In this document: positions 6,782 through 13,136 of the stretch, piece by piece
Position numbering within the stretch: position 1 is the first letter of the stretch
Layout of the letters: every line of letters begins with the position of its first letter
Assembly: GCA_003219355.1 (NCBI GenBank)
Contig: QHOQ01000058.1
Coordinates: 1-13,297 of the forward strand
Direction of reading: 5' to 3'
Length of the DNA stretch: 13,297 nt
Source: Verrucomicrobiota bacterium
GTDB lineage: Bacteria; Verrucomicrobiota; Verrucomicrobiia; Chthoniobacterales; UBA10450
Made by a program: the position numbers and the translations under genes
Notes under the pieces: generated by a model
What the model saw: the letters and a program-made list of their open reading frames with translations, nothing else
Told to the model about the DNA's origin: nothing
The model's database searches: none

Positions 6782-8245
6782 ATGAATCGCCTCATCGTGG
6801 TTTCCAACCGACTGCCATTTGCTCTCGACGTCACGAGCGAGGACTTGTGGACGGTCACGCCTGCCGCGGGCGGTCTTGTCTCGGCCATTGAGCCGGTTCT
6901 GCGTGAGCGTGGTGGAACGTGGATCGGGTGGCCTGGAATCGCGGGTAAGATTCCGAGGACGCCGCTCGAGGAGGCGACGCGCGATGTCGGTTACGCCGTC
7001 GTCCCGGTGAGCTTGAGCGAGGCAGAGCGCGACGAGTTTTATTACGGTTATTCCAATGAGGTCATCTGGCCGCTGTTTCATGACCTGCAAAGCTTCTGCC
7101 ACTTCGAGCCGGCCTTTTGGGACACCTACAAAACAGTGAACGAGCGTTACGCCGAGGCGATTGCGCGACACTGCCAACCTGGCGACTTCATCTGGGTGCA
7201 CGATTACCATTTAATGTATGTCGCTCAAGCGCTGCGCGCGCGCGGCGTGGATGCGGCGTTGACATTCTTCCTGCATATCCCGTTTCCGCCATTTGACATC
7301 TTTGCCAAGCTTCCGCAACAGCAGCGGCTGTTGCGCGCCCTACTCGAATTTGATCTGCTTGGTTTCCAAACACGGCGCGACCTCCGCAACTTCCTGCAAT
7401 GCGTGCGGCGCGTATTGCCCGAAGCAGAGATCCTACCCCGCGCCGGGGTCCAACGTATTCGCTATAGAGGACGCGAGATCCGAGCCAGTAGATTTCCGAT
7501 CGGTATCGACTTCGAGTCGTTTGAAAAAGGCGCGGCGTCCGAAGAAGTCGCGCAGCGGACTCGGAAGTTGCGCGCGGCTTTTCCGGACTGCCAGCTCATG
7601 CTAGGTGCGGACCGCCTCGATTATAGCAAGGGAATTCCCGAGCGTCTGCGCGCATTCCGCGACGCGCTGGAGCGTCACAGTGAGCTGCAAGGTCGCGTGG
7701 TCCTGATCCAGAATGTGGTGCCGAGTCGAGTAGAGATCCCGAGGTATCACGAATTCAAGGATCGCATCGATCGTTTGGTCGGTGACATCAACGGCCGGTT
7801 CTCGACCGACACCTGGTTGCCAGTGCATTATCGTTTTCGCAGCCTTACTCGGGACGATTTGCTAGCCCACTACCGGGCGTGCGAAATCGCGCTGGTCACG
7901 CCGCTCAAGGATGGGATGAATCTCGTGGCCAAGGAATACTGCGCATGCTCGGTGGATAAAAACGACGGCGTGCTGATCCTCAGCCAATTCGCAGGCGCCG
8001 CCGAGCAGCTCAAACCCGGCGCGGTGCTGGTAAATCCCTACGACGTGGAGCAGGTAGCCGACACCATTTTGAAAGTATTCCGCATGAACGACGCCGAGCG
8101 CCGCGCACGCATGAAGCGCATGAGACGTGTAGTGCGCGACGAGAACGTCTTCTGGTGGGTGGATTCGTTTCTCAAGGCTGGATCGCAACTTAAAACCCGA
8201 TCTGCGCGAATCGCCAGCCGGCGGCACGCCAAGATCACGCGATAG
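6782..8245 (+). CDS. otsA: Trehalose-6-phosphate synthase (GT20)
   Basis: The protein has 487 residues, typical for bacterial OtsA. It joins glucose from UDP-glucose to glucose-6-phosphate, giving trehalose-6-phosphate, in the cytoplasm. Visible motifs run in the family order. VVSNRLPF (R10) and AAGGLVSAI (28-36) form the N-terminal nucleotide-sugar and acceptor loops. YYGYSNEVIWPLFH (88-100) corresponds to the acceptor-binding Tyr and Trp of the E. coli enzyme. WVHDYHLM (D141) and FFLHIPFPP (H165) follow. GADRLDYSKGIPERL (275-289) supplies the Arg/Lys pair (R278, K283) that contacts the phosphates. TPLKDGMNLVAKEY (373-386) and LSQFAGAAEQL (400-410) close the donor site. All key residues are retained. 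The ATG at 6782 follows a long inverted repeat with no Shine-Dalgarno. The product is the substrate of the divergently encoded OtsB. Confidence 0.97.
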   Translation: MNRLIVVSNRLPFALDVTSEDLWTVTPAAGGLVSAIEPVLRERGGTWIGWPGIAGKIPRTPLEEATRDVGYAVVPVSLSEAERDEFYYGYSNEVIWPLFHDLQSFCHFEPAFWDTYKTVNERYAEAIARHCQPGDFIWVHDYHLMYVAQALRARGVDAALTFFLHIPFPPFDIFAKLPQQQRLLRALLEFDLLGFQTRRDLRNFLQCVRRVLPEAEILPRAGVQRIRYRGREIRASRFPIGIDFESFEKGAASEEVAQRTRKLRAAFPDCQLMLGADRLDYSKGIPERLRAFRDALERHSELQGRVVLIQNVVPSRVEIPRYHEFKDRIDRLVGDINGRFSTDTWLPVHYRFRSLTRDDLLAHYRACEIALVTPLKDGMNLVAKEYCACSVDKNDGVLILSQFAGAAEQLKPGAVLVNPYDVEQVADTILKVFRMNDAERRARMKRMRRVVRDENVFWWVDSFLKAGSQLKTRSARIASRRHAKITR

Positions 8246-8277
8246 GCTGCGGGAATTGGTTTGTTCAGGGCGCAGCC
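8245..8277 (+). terminator. Possible hairpin terminator after otsA
   Basis: A perfect 7 bp inverted repeat, GGCTGCG (8245-8251) and CGCAGCC (8271-8277), begins on the last base of the otsA stop codon and encloses a 19-base loop. There is no T-run after it and the loop is long, so it is a weak intrinsic terminator at best; it may simply protect the 3' end. Confidence 0.35.
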
Positions 8278-8332
8278 TCAATTGCGGGGCCAACTCGATA
8301 CAAAGAAATCTTTCGTGGAAAACGATGTTTTA

Positions 8333-8359
8333 TTGAAGCGCAAATCACATCCATAAAAT
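8333..8359 (+). promoter_or_regulatory. Weak sigma70-like promoter candidate upstream of rtcB
   Basis: A TTGAAG (8333-8338) and a TAAAAT (8354-8359) are separated by 15 bases, in the 192 bp gap between otsA and rtcB. The spacing is short and chance is a real possibility. Apart from this, the end hairpin and a TGGCAG-N5-TTCC element, I see nothing in this gap. Confidence 0.25.
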
Positions 8360-8392
8360 CGGGAATCAAACCCGCCTTCGTTGGTTACGGCG

Positions 8393-8407
8393 TGGCAGGC
8401 AGTTTCC
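8393..8407 (+). promoter_or_regulatory. Imperfect sigma54-like -24/-12 element upstream of rtcB
   Basis: TGGCAG, five bases, then TTCC resembles the sigma54 consensus TGGCAC-N5-TTGC with two mismatches, one of them in the normally invariant -12 GC. It would place transcription start about 20 bases before the rtcB ATG. It is noted because E. coli rtcBA is sigma54/RtcR-controlled, but no RtcR-like activator is in this window. Confidence 0.15.
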
Positions 8408-8437
8408 CACTACCGGCTACAGGTAAAACGCATTCAC

Positions 8438-9898
8438 ATGGCCATCATCGATGACGCGCAAAAGATTTCCGACACGGTCTGGGAATTACCGGTGACTTAC
8501 AAAGATGGCATGCGCGTGCCGGCGCGAATCATCGCTACGGAAAAGCTGGTGCGCGAAATGGACGAAGCCGTTTACCAGCAGATCAGCAACGTCGCCACAC
8601 TCCCAGGCATCACCCGCTACGCGCTCTGCATGCCTGACGGCCATAGCGGCTACGGGTTTCCAATTGGCGGTGTCGCGGCGATGGATGTGCACGAGGGCGG
8701 CGTAATCTCGCCCGGTGGCATTGGATTCGATATCAATTGCGGCATGCGTCTGGTCATCACCAACCTCACCATCGACGACGTGCAGCCGCGTCTGAAAGAA
8801 ATCGTCGATCTTCTTTTCCAGCGCGTGCCGGCAGGCGTCGGCAGCCACGGTTTTTTGAAAATCTCGCGTGATGAGTTTCGCGAAGTCGTCGAACAAGGCG
8901 CGCGCTGGTGCGTTGAACACGATTACGGCTGGGACGAAGACCTCGAAGTCACAGAGGAGAACGGCTGCATCTCCGGCGCAGACGCGGCCAAAATCAGCGA
9001 CCGCGCGATTGATCGAGGGTATAACCAGGTCGGCACGCTTGGCTCGGGCAATCACTATCTCGAAGTTCAGATTGCGCGGCCTGAAGACGTGCGCGAGAAG
9101 GATCTCGCGGCGAAGTTCGGGATCACGATCCCGAACCAGATCGTCATCATGTTCCACTGCGGCAGCCGCGGTTTCGGACACCAGGTTGCGACCGATTATC
9201 TTCAGGTTTTTTTGAAAGTGATGGAAAGCAAATACGGCATCAAAATCCTTGACCGCGAACTGGCGTGCGCGCCGTTCGAATCGCCAGAGGGCCGCGATTA
9301 TTTCGCCGCGATGAAATGCGGGCTCAACATGTCGTTCGCAAACCGGCAGGTGATCCTTCACCGGATCCGCGAAGTTTTTTCCGAAGTTTTCGGGCGCAGC
9401 GCCCAAGATCTCGGGCTGCGGATGATCTACGACGTCGCGCACAACACCGCGAAGCTGGAAAAGCACGAGGTCGATGGAAAAGAGAGAAAACTGCTCGTGC
9501 ATCGCAAAGGCGCAACGCGCGCGTTCGGACCCGGCCATGGGGAAGTGGCCCCGCGTTACCGCGACATCGGCCAGCCGGTAATCATCGGCGGAAGCATGGA
9601 AACCGGCTCGTATCTTCTCGTCGGAACATCATCGGGTGCGCAAACATTCTTTAGCACCGCGCACGGCAGCGGTCGCACGATGAGCCGCACCAAAGCGCGC
9701 AAACAATGGCATGGCAAACAGCTCCAACGCGACTTGGAAGCGCGCGGCATTTACATCCGCAGCACCTCCTGGGCGGGTCTCGCCGAGGAAGCCGGTCCTG
9801 CTTACAAAGACATCGACGAAGTAATCGAAGCCACGGAGCTGGCCGGCATCAGTAAGCCAGTCGCGCGATTCACGCCGATCGGGAACGTGAAAGGATGA
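8438..9898 (+). CDS. rtcB: RNA-splicing ligase RtcB
   Basis: The protein has 486 residues from the ATG at 8438. RtcB joins RNA 2',3'-cyclic phosphate or 3'-phosphate ends to 5'-OH ends using GTP and Mn2+, through a GMP-histidine intermediate; in bacteria it serves RNA repair. The active-site set is complete: GGIGFDINCGMRL with D98 and C101, GSGNHYLEV with H206, MFHCGSRG with H240, YDVAHNTAK with H335, and AHGSGRTMSR with H409. By position these match the archaeal ligands C98, H203, H234, H329 and the guanylylated H404. HRKGATRAFGPGH (355-367) and GGSMETGSYLLVG also fit. Length fits the long, archaeal-type RtcB rather than the 408-residue E. coli form, and no intein is present. A TTG start at 8381 is rejected because residues before MAIIDDAQ do not resemble the family. 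The GTPase and archease genes follow on the same strand, so this is the first gene of a likely three-gene operon. Confidence 0.97.
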   Translation: MAIIDDAQKISDTVWELPVTYKDGMRVPARIIATEKLVREMDEAVYQQISNVATLPGITRYALCMPDGHSGYGFPIGGVAAMDVHEGGVISPGGIGFDINCGMRLVITNLTIDDVQPRLKEIVDLLFQRVPAGVGSHGFLKISRDEFREVVEQGARWCVEHDYGWDEDLEVTEENGCISGADAAKISDRAIDRGYNQVGTLGSGNHYLEVQIARPEDVREKDLAAKFGITIPNQIVIMFHCGSRGFGHQVATDYLQVFLKVMESKYGIKILDRELACAPFESPEGRDYFAAMKCGLNMSFANRQVILHRIREVFSEVFGRSAQDLGLRMIYDVAHNTAKLEKHEVDGKERKLLVHRKGATRAFGPGHGEVAPRYRDIGQPVIIGGSMETGSYLLVGTSSGAQTFFSTAHGSGRTMSRTKARKQWHGKQLQRDLEARGIYIRSTSWAGLAEEAGPAYKDIDEVIEATELAGISKPVARFTPIGNVKG

Positions 9899-9899
9899 A

Positions 9900-9979
9900 C
9901 AGAATGACGAAATCCGAATGACAAAGCTATTGCCATAAACACCCTTTCGTTTGGTCATTCGTCATTGATTCGTCATTCT
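9900..9979. repeat. Hairpin repeat filling the rtcB-GTPase gap (AATGACGAA family, copy 1)
   Basis: The left side AGAATGACGAA (9901-9911) pairs perfectly over 11 bp with TTCGTCATTCT (9969-9979). A nested CGAATGAC (9915-9922) pairs over 8 bp with GTCATTCG (9954-9961), and AAA/TTT extends it across a bulged G. The apical loop is about 24 bases. The element begins two bases after the rtcB stop and ends 4 bases before the GTPase ATG, so it occupies the entire 85 bp intercistronic gap. The same AATGACGAA/TTCGTCATT units recur after the GTPase gene, and the 13 bases CAGAATGACGAAA are identical in both copies. It is probably a dispersed small hairpin repeat (REP- or MITE-like) that may affect mRNA processing or translation. 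Confidence 0.9.
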
Positions 9980-9983
9980 TAAC

Positions 9984-10880
9984 ATGCAAACGCGCACTCC
10001 CATCACTTTGATCACTGGCCCGCTCGGCAGCGGCAAAACTACGCTGCTCCGCCATATCCTCGCCGCGCGCCCGGCGAAGATCGCGATCGTGATGAACGAA
10101 TTCGGCGAGATCGCAATCGACACGAAAGTGATTGAGGGAAGAAACGTGCGCATCTCCGAGCTCGGTGGCGGCTGTGTTTGCTGCTCCTTGCTCGGCGAGT
10201 TCGAAGCCGCAGTGAAAGAGATCATCGAGAAAATCGATCCCGACGTCATCGTCGTCGAGACTACAGGCGTGGCTGAGCCAGAGGCGCTCGCGTTCAACAT
10301 CCAGGAAGCGCTCCCGCAATGCCGCACCGATGGCGTTGTGTCAGTGGCAGACGCTGACGGGCTAGTTCGCTTTCCCGAGATCGGTCATACAACGCGGCTC
10401 CAATTTGAGAGCGCAGACATCTTGCTTTTGAACAAAATCGATCTTGTCCAGCTGCGCCAGATCGAACCGTTGGAAACGAAACTGCGCGAAATGAATCCGA
10501 CCGCAGCGATCGTTCGCACTGAGCGTTGCCGGATCGACCCCGAGGTATTGTTCGGCATCGGGCGGGAGAGAAAGGTGGCGCCGCCCGAGCACAAACATCA
10601 ACCCGAATTTGAGTCGTTCACATTCAGTTCAGAAAAAACTTCTTCACGCGATCGCTTTGAACGCTTTGCAGACCGCCTGCCCGTGAACGTGCATCGGGCG
10701 AAAGGCTTCGTGCTTTTTCCTGATGGTGCGCAGCTTTTCAATTTCGTGGCCGGACGCTGGGACTTGGAGCCTTTCGAGACGGATCGGACGGACTTGGTTT
10801 TTATCGGCAAAGAAATCGCGGCGCAAAAGCCAGCGATCCTCCGCGCGCTCGATGCGTGCGCGCACCCAGACAACAAATGA
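9984..10880 (+). CDS. CobW/COG0523 G3E-family GTPase (putative metallochaperone)
   Basis: The protein has 298 residues. G3E GTPases of the COG0523 subgroup bind metal and GTP and help deliver metals such as Zn or Co to target enzymes. The Walker A loop is TGPLGSGKTTLL (G12-T20). The switch region is MNEFGE (37-42). The diagnostic metal-binding C-x-C-C motif is GGGCVCC (C64, C66, C67). VVETTGVAEP (90-99) is the Walker B/G3 region and LNKIDL (149-154) is the G4 base-recognition motif. A CobW C-terminal domain follows from about residue 208 (FESFTFSS to AILRALDA), preceded by a short charged linker with two histidines (H203, H205); there is no long His-rich tract. The gene lies between rtcB and archease on the same strand, with hairpin repeats on both sides and no Shine-Dalgarno. 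This position suggests a role in metal loading of the RNA ligase system, which is inference. The client metal cannot be read from sequence. Confidence 0.9.
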   Translation: MQTRTPITLITGPLGSGKTTLLRHILAARPAKIAIVMNEFGEIAIDTKVIEGRNVRISELGGGCVCCSLLGEFEAAVKEIIEKIDPDVIVVETTGVAEPEALAFNIQEALPQCRTDGVVSVADADGLVRFPEIGHTTRLQFESADILLLNKIDLVQLRQIEPLETKLREMNPTAAIVRTERCRIDPEVLFGIGRERKVAPPEHKHQPEFESFTFSSEKTSSRDRFERFADRLPVNVHRAKGFVLFPDGAQLFNFVAGRWDLEPFETDRTDLVFIGKEIAAQKPAILRALDACAHPDNK

Positions 10881-10958
10881 CGAAGGAAGCCCGAAGCCAG
10901 AATGACGAAAGGATTCACGCGTTCGCTTCGAGTTTCGACATTCGTCATTAGTCATTCG
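10876..10958. repeat. Hairpin repeat between GTPase and archease (AATGACGAA family, copy 2)
   Basis: AATGACGAA occurs twice on the left (10876-10884 and 10901-10909), and its inverse TTCGTCATT once on the right (10941-10949), followed by AGTCATTCG. A nested CGAAGC (10892-10897) pairs with GCTTCG (10925-10930), compatible with the outer pairing. The first AATGACGAA supplies the TGA stop codon of the GTPase gene, and the element ends 4 bases before the archease ATG. It therefore fills the whole gap, as copy 1 does. The two left units compete for one right unit, so two alternative hairpins are possible. Confidence 0.85.
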
Positions 10959-10962
10959 CCTA

Positions 10963-11394
10963 ATGCCTTTTCACTACCTCGAAGAAATCGGGATCGCCGA
11001 TATCGCGTTTGAAGCCGCAGGGCGTGATCTGCCGGAATTGTTCACTGCTGCGGCTGATGCGACGATGAACGTGATGATCGATAATCTCGATGCGATCGAG
11101 CCGCGCGAAACCCGGCAGATCGAACTCTCGAACGACAAGATCGACATGTTGCTTTTCGATTTTTTGCAGGAGCTCATTTATTTCAAAGACGCCAACCGTC
11201 TTTTGCTGCGCATTCGCGAAGTGCAGATCGACGAAAAAGACGACGCTTATTCTTTAAACGCGGCAGCCGGGGGCGAGTCGTTGGATCCTGCGCGTCACCG
11301 GCAGCGCGCGGACGTCAAAGCTGTTACGCTCCACGATTTCCGCGTCGAGAAAAGCGACGACGGATGGAAGGCGAGTGTGCTTCTGGATATTTAA
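10963..11394 (+). CDS. Archease (RtcB activator protein)
   Basis: The protein has 143 residues, the normal archease length. Archease speeds guanylylation of RtcB and allows multiple turnovers. Family features are visible along the whole chain. The N-terminal segment EEIGIADIAFEAAGRDLPELF matches the usual H-T-A-D-x-G/A-x-x-A-x-G block, with the metal-binding D13 kept although the preceding Thr is Ile. AADATMNVMIDN (31-42) follows. NDKIDMLLFDFLQELIYFKDA corresponds to the family's LLYDWLEELLYLFD block. LDPARHRQRADVKAVTLHDFRVE corresponds to the family's DPxKHxxKTEIKAVTYHxLxV block. The C-terminal WKASVLLDI ends with D142, the second conserved acidic residue. Archease genes often sit beside rtcB; here the GTPase gene lies between them. 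No Shine-Dalgarno is seen; a hairpin repeat ends just before the start codon. Confidence 0.93.
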   Translation: MPFHYLEEIGIADIAFEAAGRDLPELFTAAADATMNVMIDNLDAIEPRETRQIELSNDKIDMLLFDFLQELIYFKDANRLLLRIREVQIDEKDDAYSLNAAAGGESLDPARHRQRADVKAVTLHDFRVEKSDDGWKASVLLDI

Positions 11395-11420
11395 TCTCGA
11401 TAGTTTCCGGGCTAACGACG

Positions 11421-11480
11421 GGATTGTAGCGGCGCGGGCGTCGCGCGTATCCGAAGCTGACACAGCTGCCACTACAGTCC
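11421..11480. repeat. Y-shaped inverted repeat between convergent archease and htrA genes
   Basis: An imperfect outer stem joins GGATTGTAGCGGC (11421-11433) with the inverted GCCACTACAGTCC (11468-11480 region). Inside it are two short perfect hairpins: GCGCG/CGCGC (11432-11436 with 11442-11446) and AGCTG/CAGCT (11455-11459 with 11463-11467, three-base loop). Together they can form a three-way junction. It ends 4 bases before the htrA stop and may act as a bidirectional terminator for archease and htrA, although no T-run is present, or it may be a dispersed repeat. Confidence 0.7.
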
Positions 11481-11484
11481 TTCC

Positions 11485-12960
11485 CTATTTCGGTTCCAGT
11501 GCGACGTAGCCACTGCGGCCCTGGCTATAGACGCGCATCAGAATTTTTTCGTTTGGTTTCAGCTTCTTGCTAACCGCGACGAGCCCTTTCGCATTTTTGA
11601 CAGACTGTTTGTTGACTTCCTGGATCACGTCGCCTTCGCGCAGGCCAGCCTGCGCGGCGGGCGATACAGAGTCGAGTTCGACGATGACGGCGCCCTGAAC
11701 TTCTTTTGGCAAATTCAAGGCGGTGCGCACATCGTCGGTAACATCCGCGACAACGACAGCGCCGAAGACCGTGGATTTTTCGGGCTGCGCGCTTTCTTCA
11801 GGAGGGGCTTCGGCCGCGGATTGCAATGCAGTAGCCGGCATCTCGACAAGATCCAAACCGAGCGTTTTCTTCTGGCCCTCACGATTGATCTCGATTTGCA
11901 CCTTCGTGCCGGGCGACATCGAGCCGATCATCAGACGCAGCTCGCGCGCATCGCCGATTTTCTTCCCGTTAACCGATGTGATCACGTCACCGGTTTTGAC
12001 CCCAGCTTTCTCCGCGGGACTTTTCGGACTGACTTCACCGACGAGCGCGCCGCTCACTTGCGCTTTCAGCTTTAGTGCGTCGGCCAGTTCTGGCGTGAGC
12101 GTCTGCACTGAGGTGCCGATGTAACCGCGGATGACGCGGCCTTTTTCGCGCAGGCTCCGCATGACGTCGCGCGCGAGATTCGCCGGAATGGCGAAGCCGA
12201 CACCCTGGCTTCCACCGCTGCGGGTCAAAATCGCGCTATTGATGCCGAGGAGTCGGCCCTCGGTGTCGACAAGTGCTCCGCCGGAGTTGCCCATGTTGAT
12301 GGCCGCATCCGTCTGGATAAAATTTTCGTAATCGACAATGCCCATGCCGCCGCGACCGACGGCGCTGATGATTCCCATGGTGACCGTTTGCCGCAGGCCG
12401 AACGGGTTACCGAGGGCCAGCACGACGTCGCCGGCACGCGCTTTGTCGCTGTCGGCAAACGTAATCGCTGGCAGATTTTTCTCCTCGATTTTTAGTAGCG
12501 CGACATCGGTGCCGGGATCAGCGCCGACTTTCTTTGCCTTGTATTTGCGGAGCTCAGCGCCAAGCCCGACCATGATTTCGTTGGCTTTCGCAACGACGTG
12601 GTCGGCGGTGAGAATATATCCATCGGCACTGACGATGACGCCCGAGCCGAGGCCTTCGAGCGTCTGCTTGCCTTGCCCCTGCGGAAGTTGGCCACCGAAA
12701 AATTCGCGCAACGTTTCGTCCGAAAGCGGAAACGGCAGAACTGTCTTCGACACATTCTGAGTGGTAAATACTGTTACCACCGTTGGCGCGACCTTTTCGA
12801 CGATGGGCGCGAAGCTCGTGATCGACCCTTGCAGCGTTCGAGCAGGTTCCTGCGCCCAAGACGGAAACGCGCCTGCACAGACCAATAGCATCGTCAGCAG
12901 CACGCTCGCCACGCTGAGTCGGTCCTGTGGCGGACGAGATTGAGAATTTCTCCTTCGCAC
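11485..12960 (-). CDS. htrA: HtrA/DegP-type periplasmic serine protease with two PDZ domains
   Basis: The protein has 491 residues from a GTG at 12960. HtrA/DegP proteases degrade or refold damaged envelope proteins. The N-terminus is a signal peptide: RRRNSQSRPPQDR, a hydrophobic core VASVLLTMLLVCAGAF, and a likely cleavage site after SWA (residue 36). The trypsin-like domain follows with a complete triad: H121 in TADHVV, D152 in GTDVALLK, and S226 in MGNSGGAL. LGNPFGL and QGVGFAIP are also typical. PDZ 1 starts near RGYIGTSVQTL, with AGVKTGDVITSVNG. An alanine/proline/glutamate-rich linker (AAEAPPEESAQPEK) leads to PDZ 2, with AGLREGDVIQEVN. The frame stays open upstream to a TTG at 13086, but that would bury the signal peptide behind about 40 residues and leave only about 50 bp to the divergent gene. 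The GTG has GAGAG upstream. The exact start is therefore inferred. Confidence 0.93.
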   Translation of the reverse strand: MRRRNSQSRPPQDRLSVASVLLTMLLVCAGAFPSWAQEPARTLQGSITSFAPIVEKVAPTVVTVFTTQNVSKTVLPFPLSDETLREFFGGQLPQGQGKQTLEGLGSGVIVSADGYILTADHVVAKANEIMVGLGAELRKYKAKKVGADPGTDVALLKIEEKNLPAITFADSDKARAGDVVLALGNPFGLRQTVTMGIISAVGRGGMGIVDYENFIQTDAAINMGNSGGALVDTEGRLLGINSAILTRSGGSQGVGFAIPANLARDVMRSLREKGRVIRGYIGTSVQTLTPELADALKLKAQVSGALVGEVSPKSPAEKAGVKTGDVITSVNGKKIGDARELRLMIGSMSPGTKVQIEINREGQKKTLGLDLVEMPATALQSAAEAPPEESAQPEKSTVFGAVVVADVTDDVRTALNLPKEVQGAVIVELDSVSPAAQAGLREGDVIQEVNKQSVKNAKGLVAVSKKLKPNEKILMRVYSQGRSGYVALEPK

Positions 12961-12985
12961 AAAAATGCTCTCGTTTTTGAAAGAA

Positions 12986-13011
12986 TCGGATGCTCCCGCG
13001 CGACCGGTTCC
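12986..13011 (-). promoter_or_regulatory. Possible ECF-type (sigmaE-like) promoter of htrA
   Basis: On the minus strand GGAAC (13011-13007) is followed after 16 bases by TCCGA (12990-12986), resembling the GGAAC/TC-rich pattern of extracytoplasmic sigma factor promoters that often drive degP/htrA genes. Transcription would start about 20 bases before the GTG at 12960. The match is partial and could be chance. Confidence 0.2.
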
Positions 13012-13136
13012 TTTTAGAAATTTGAACCCGAGGCGTACGCCTGAGCGCCAGCGGTGTTTGACTTTGAGCGCGCGAATTGACTCCAAAAGCGCTCGCGAGT
13101 TGATCGCATGACGCTCGGAAACGATTTTCTTATCCG

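Noticed and set aside
8381..8437. TTG start extending RtcB by 19 residues
   Set aside because: The extra residues do not resemble RtcB N-termini, and the ATG at 8438 gives the usual length.
8486..9538. 350-codon open frame on the minus strand inside rtcB
   Set aside because: Rich in His, Arg and Ala/Val with no recognisable motif; it is a reverse-strand shadow of a high-GC coding gene with full family motifs.
9900..10958. AATGACGAA repeats as a CRISPR array
   Set aside because: The units are inverted and irregularly spaced, split by a full gene, with no uniform spacers and no cas genes.
12961..13086. TTG start extending HtrA by 42 residues
   Set aside because: It would place basic, non-signal sequence before a clear signal peptide and consume the divergent promoter region.
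13092..13099. Perfect 8 bp palindrome CTCGCGAG in the htrA-MBL gap
   Set aside because: Short GC-rich palindromes arise readily by chance; no second copy or flanking symmetry.
13058..13105. Three TTGACT/TTGATC motifs as possible -35 boxes for the MBL gene
   Set aside because: No acceptable -10 box lies at suitable spacing after any of them.
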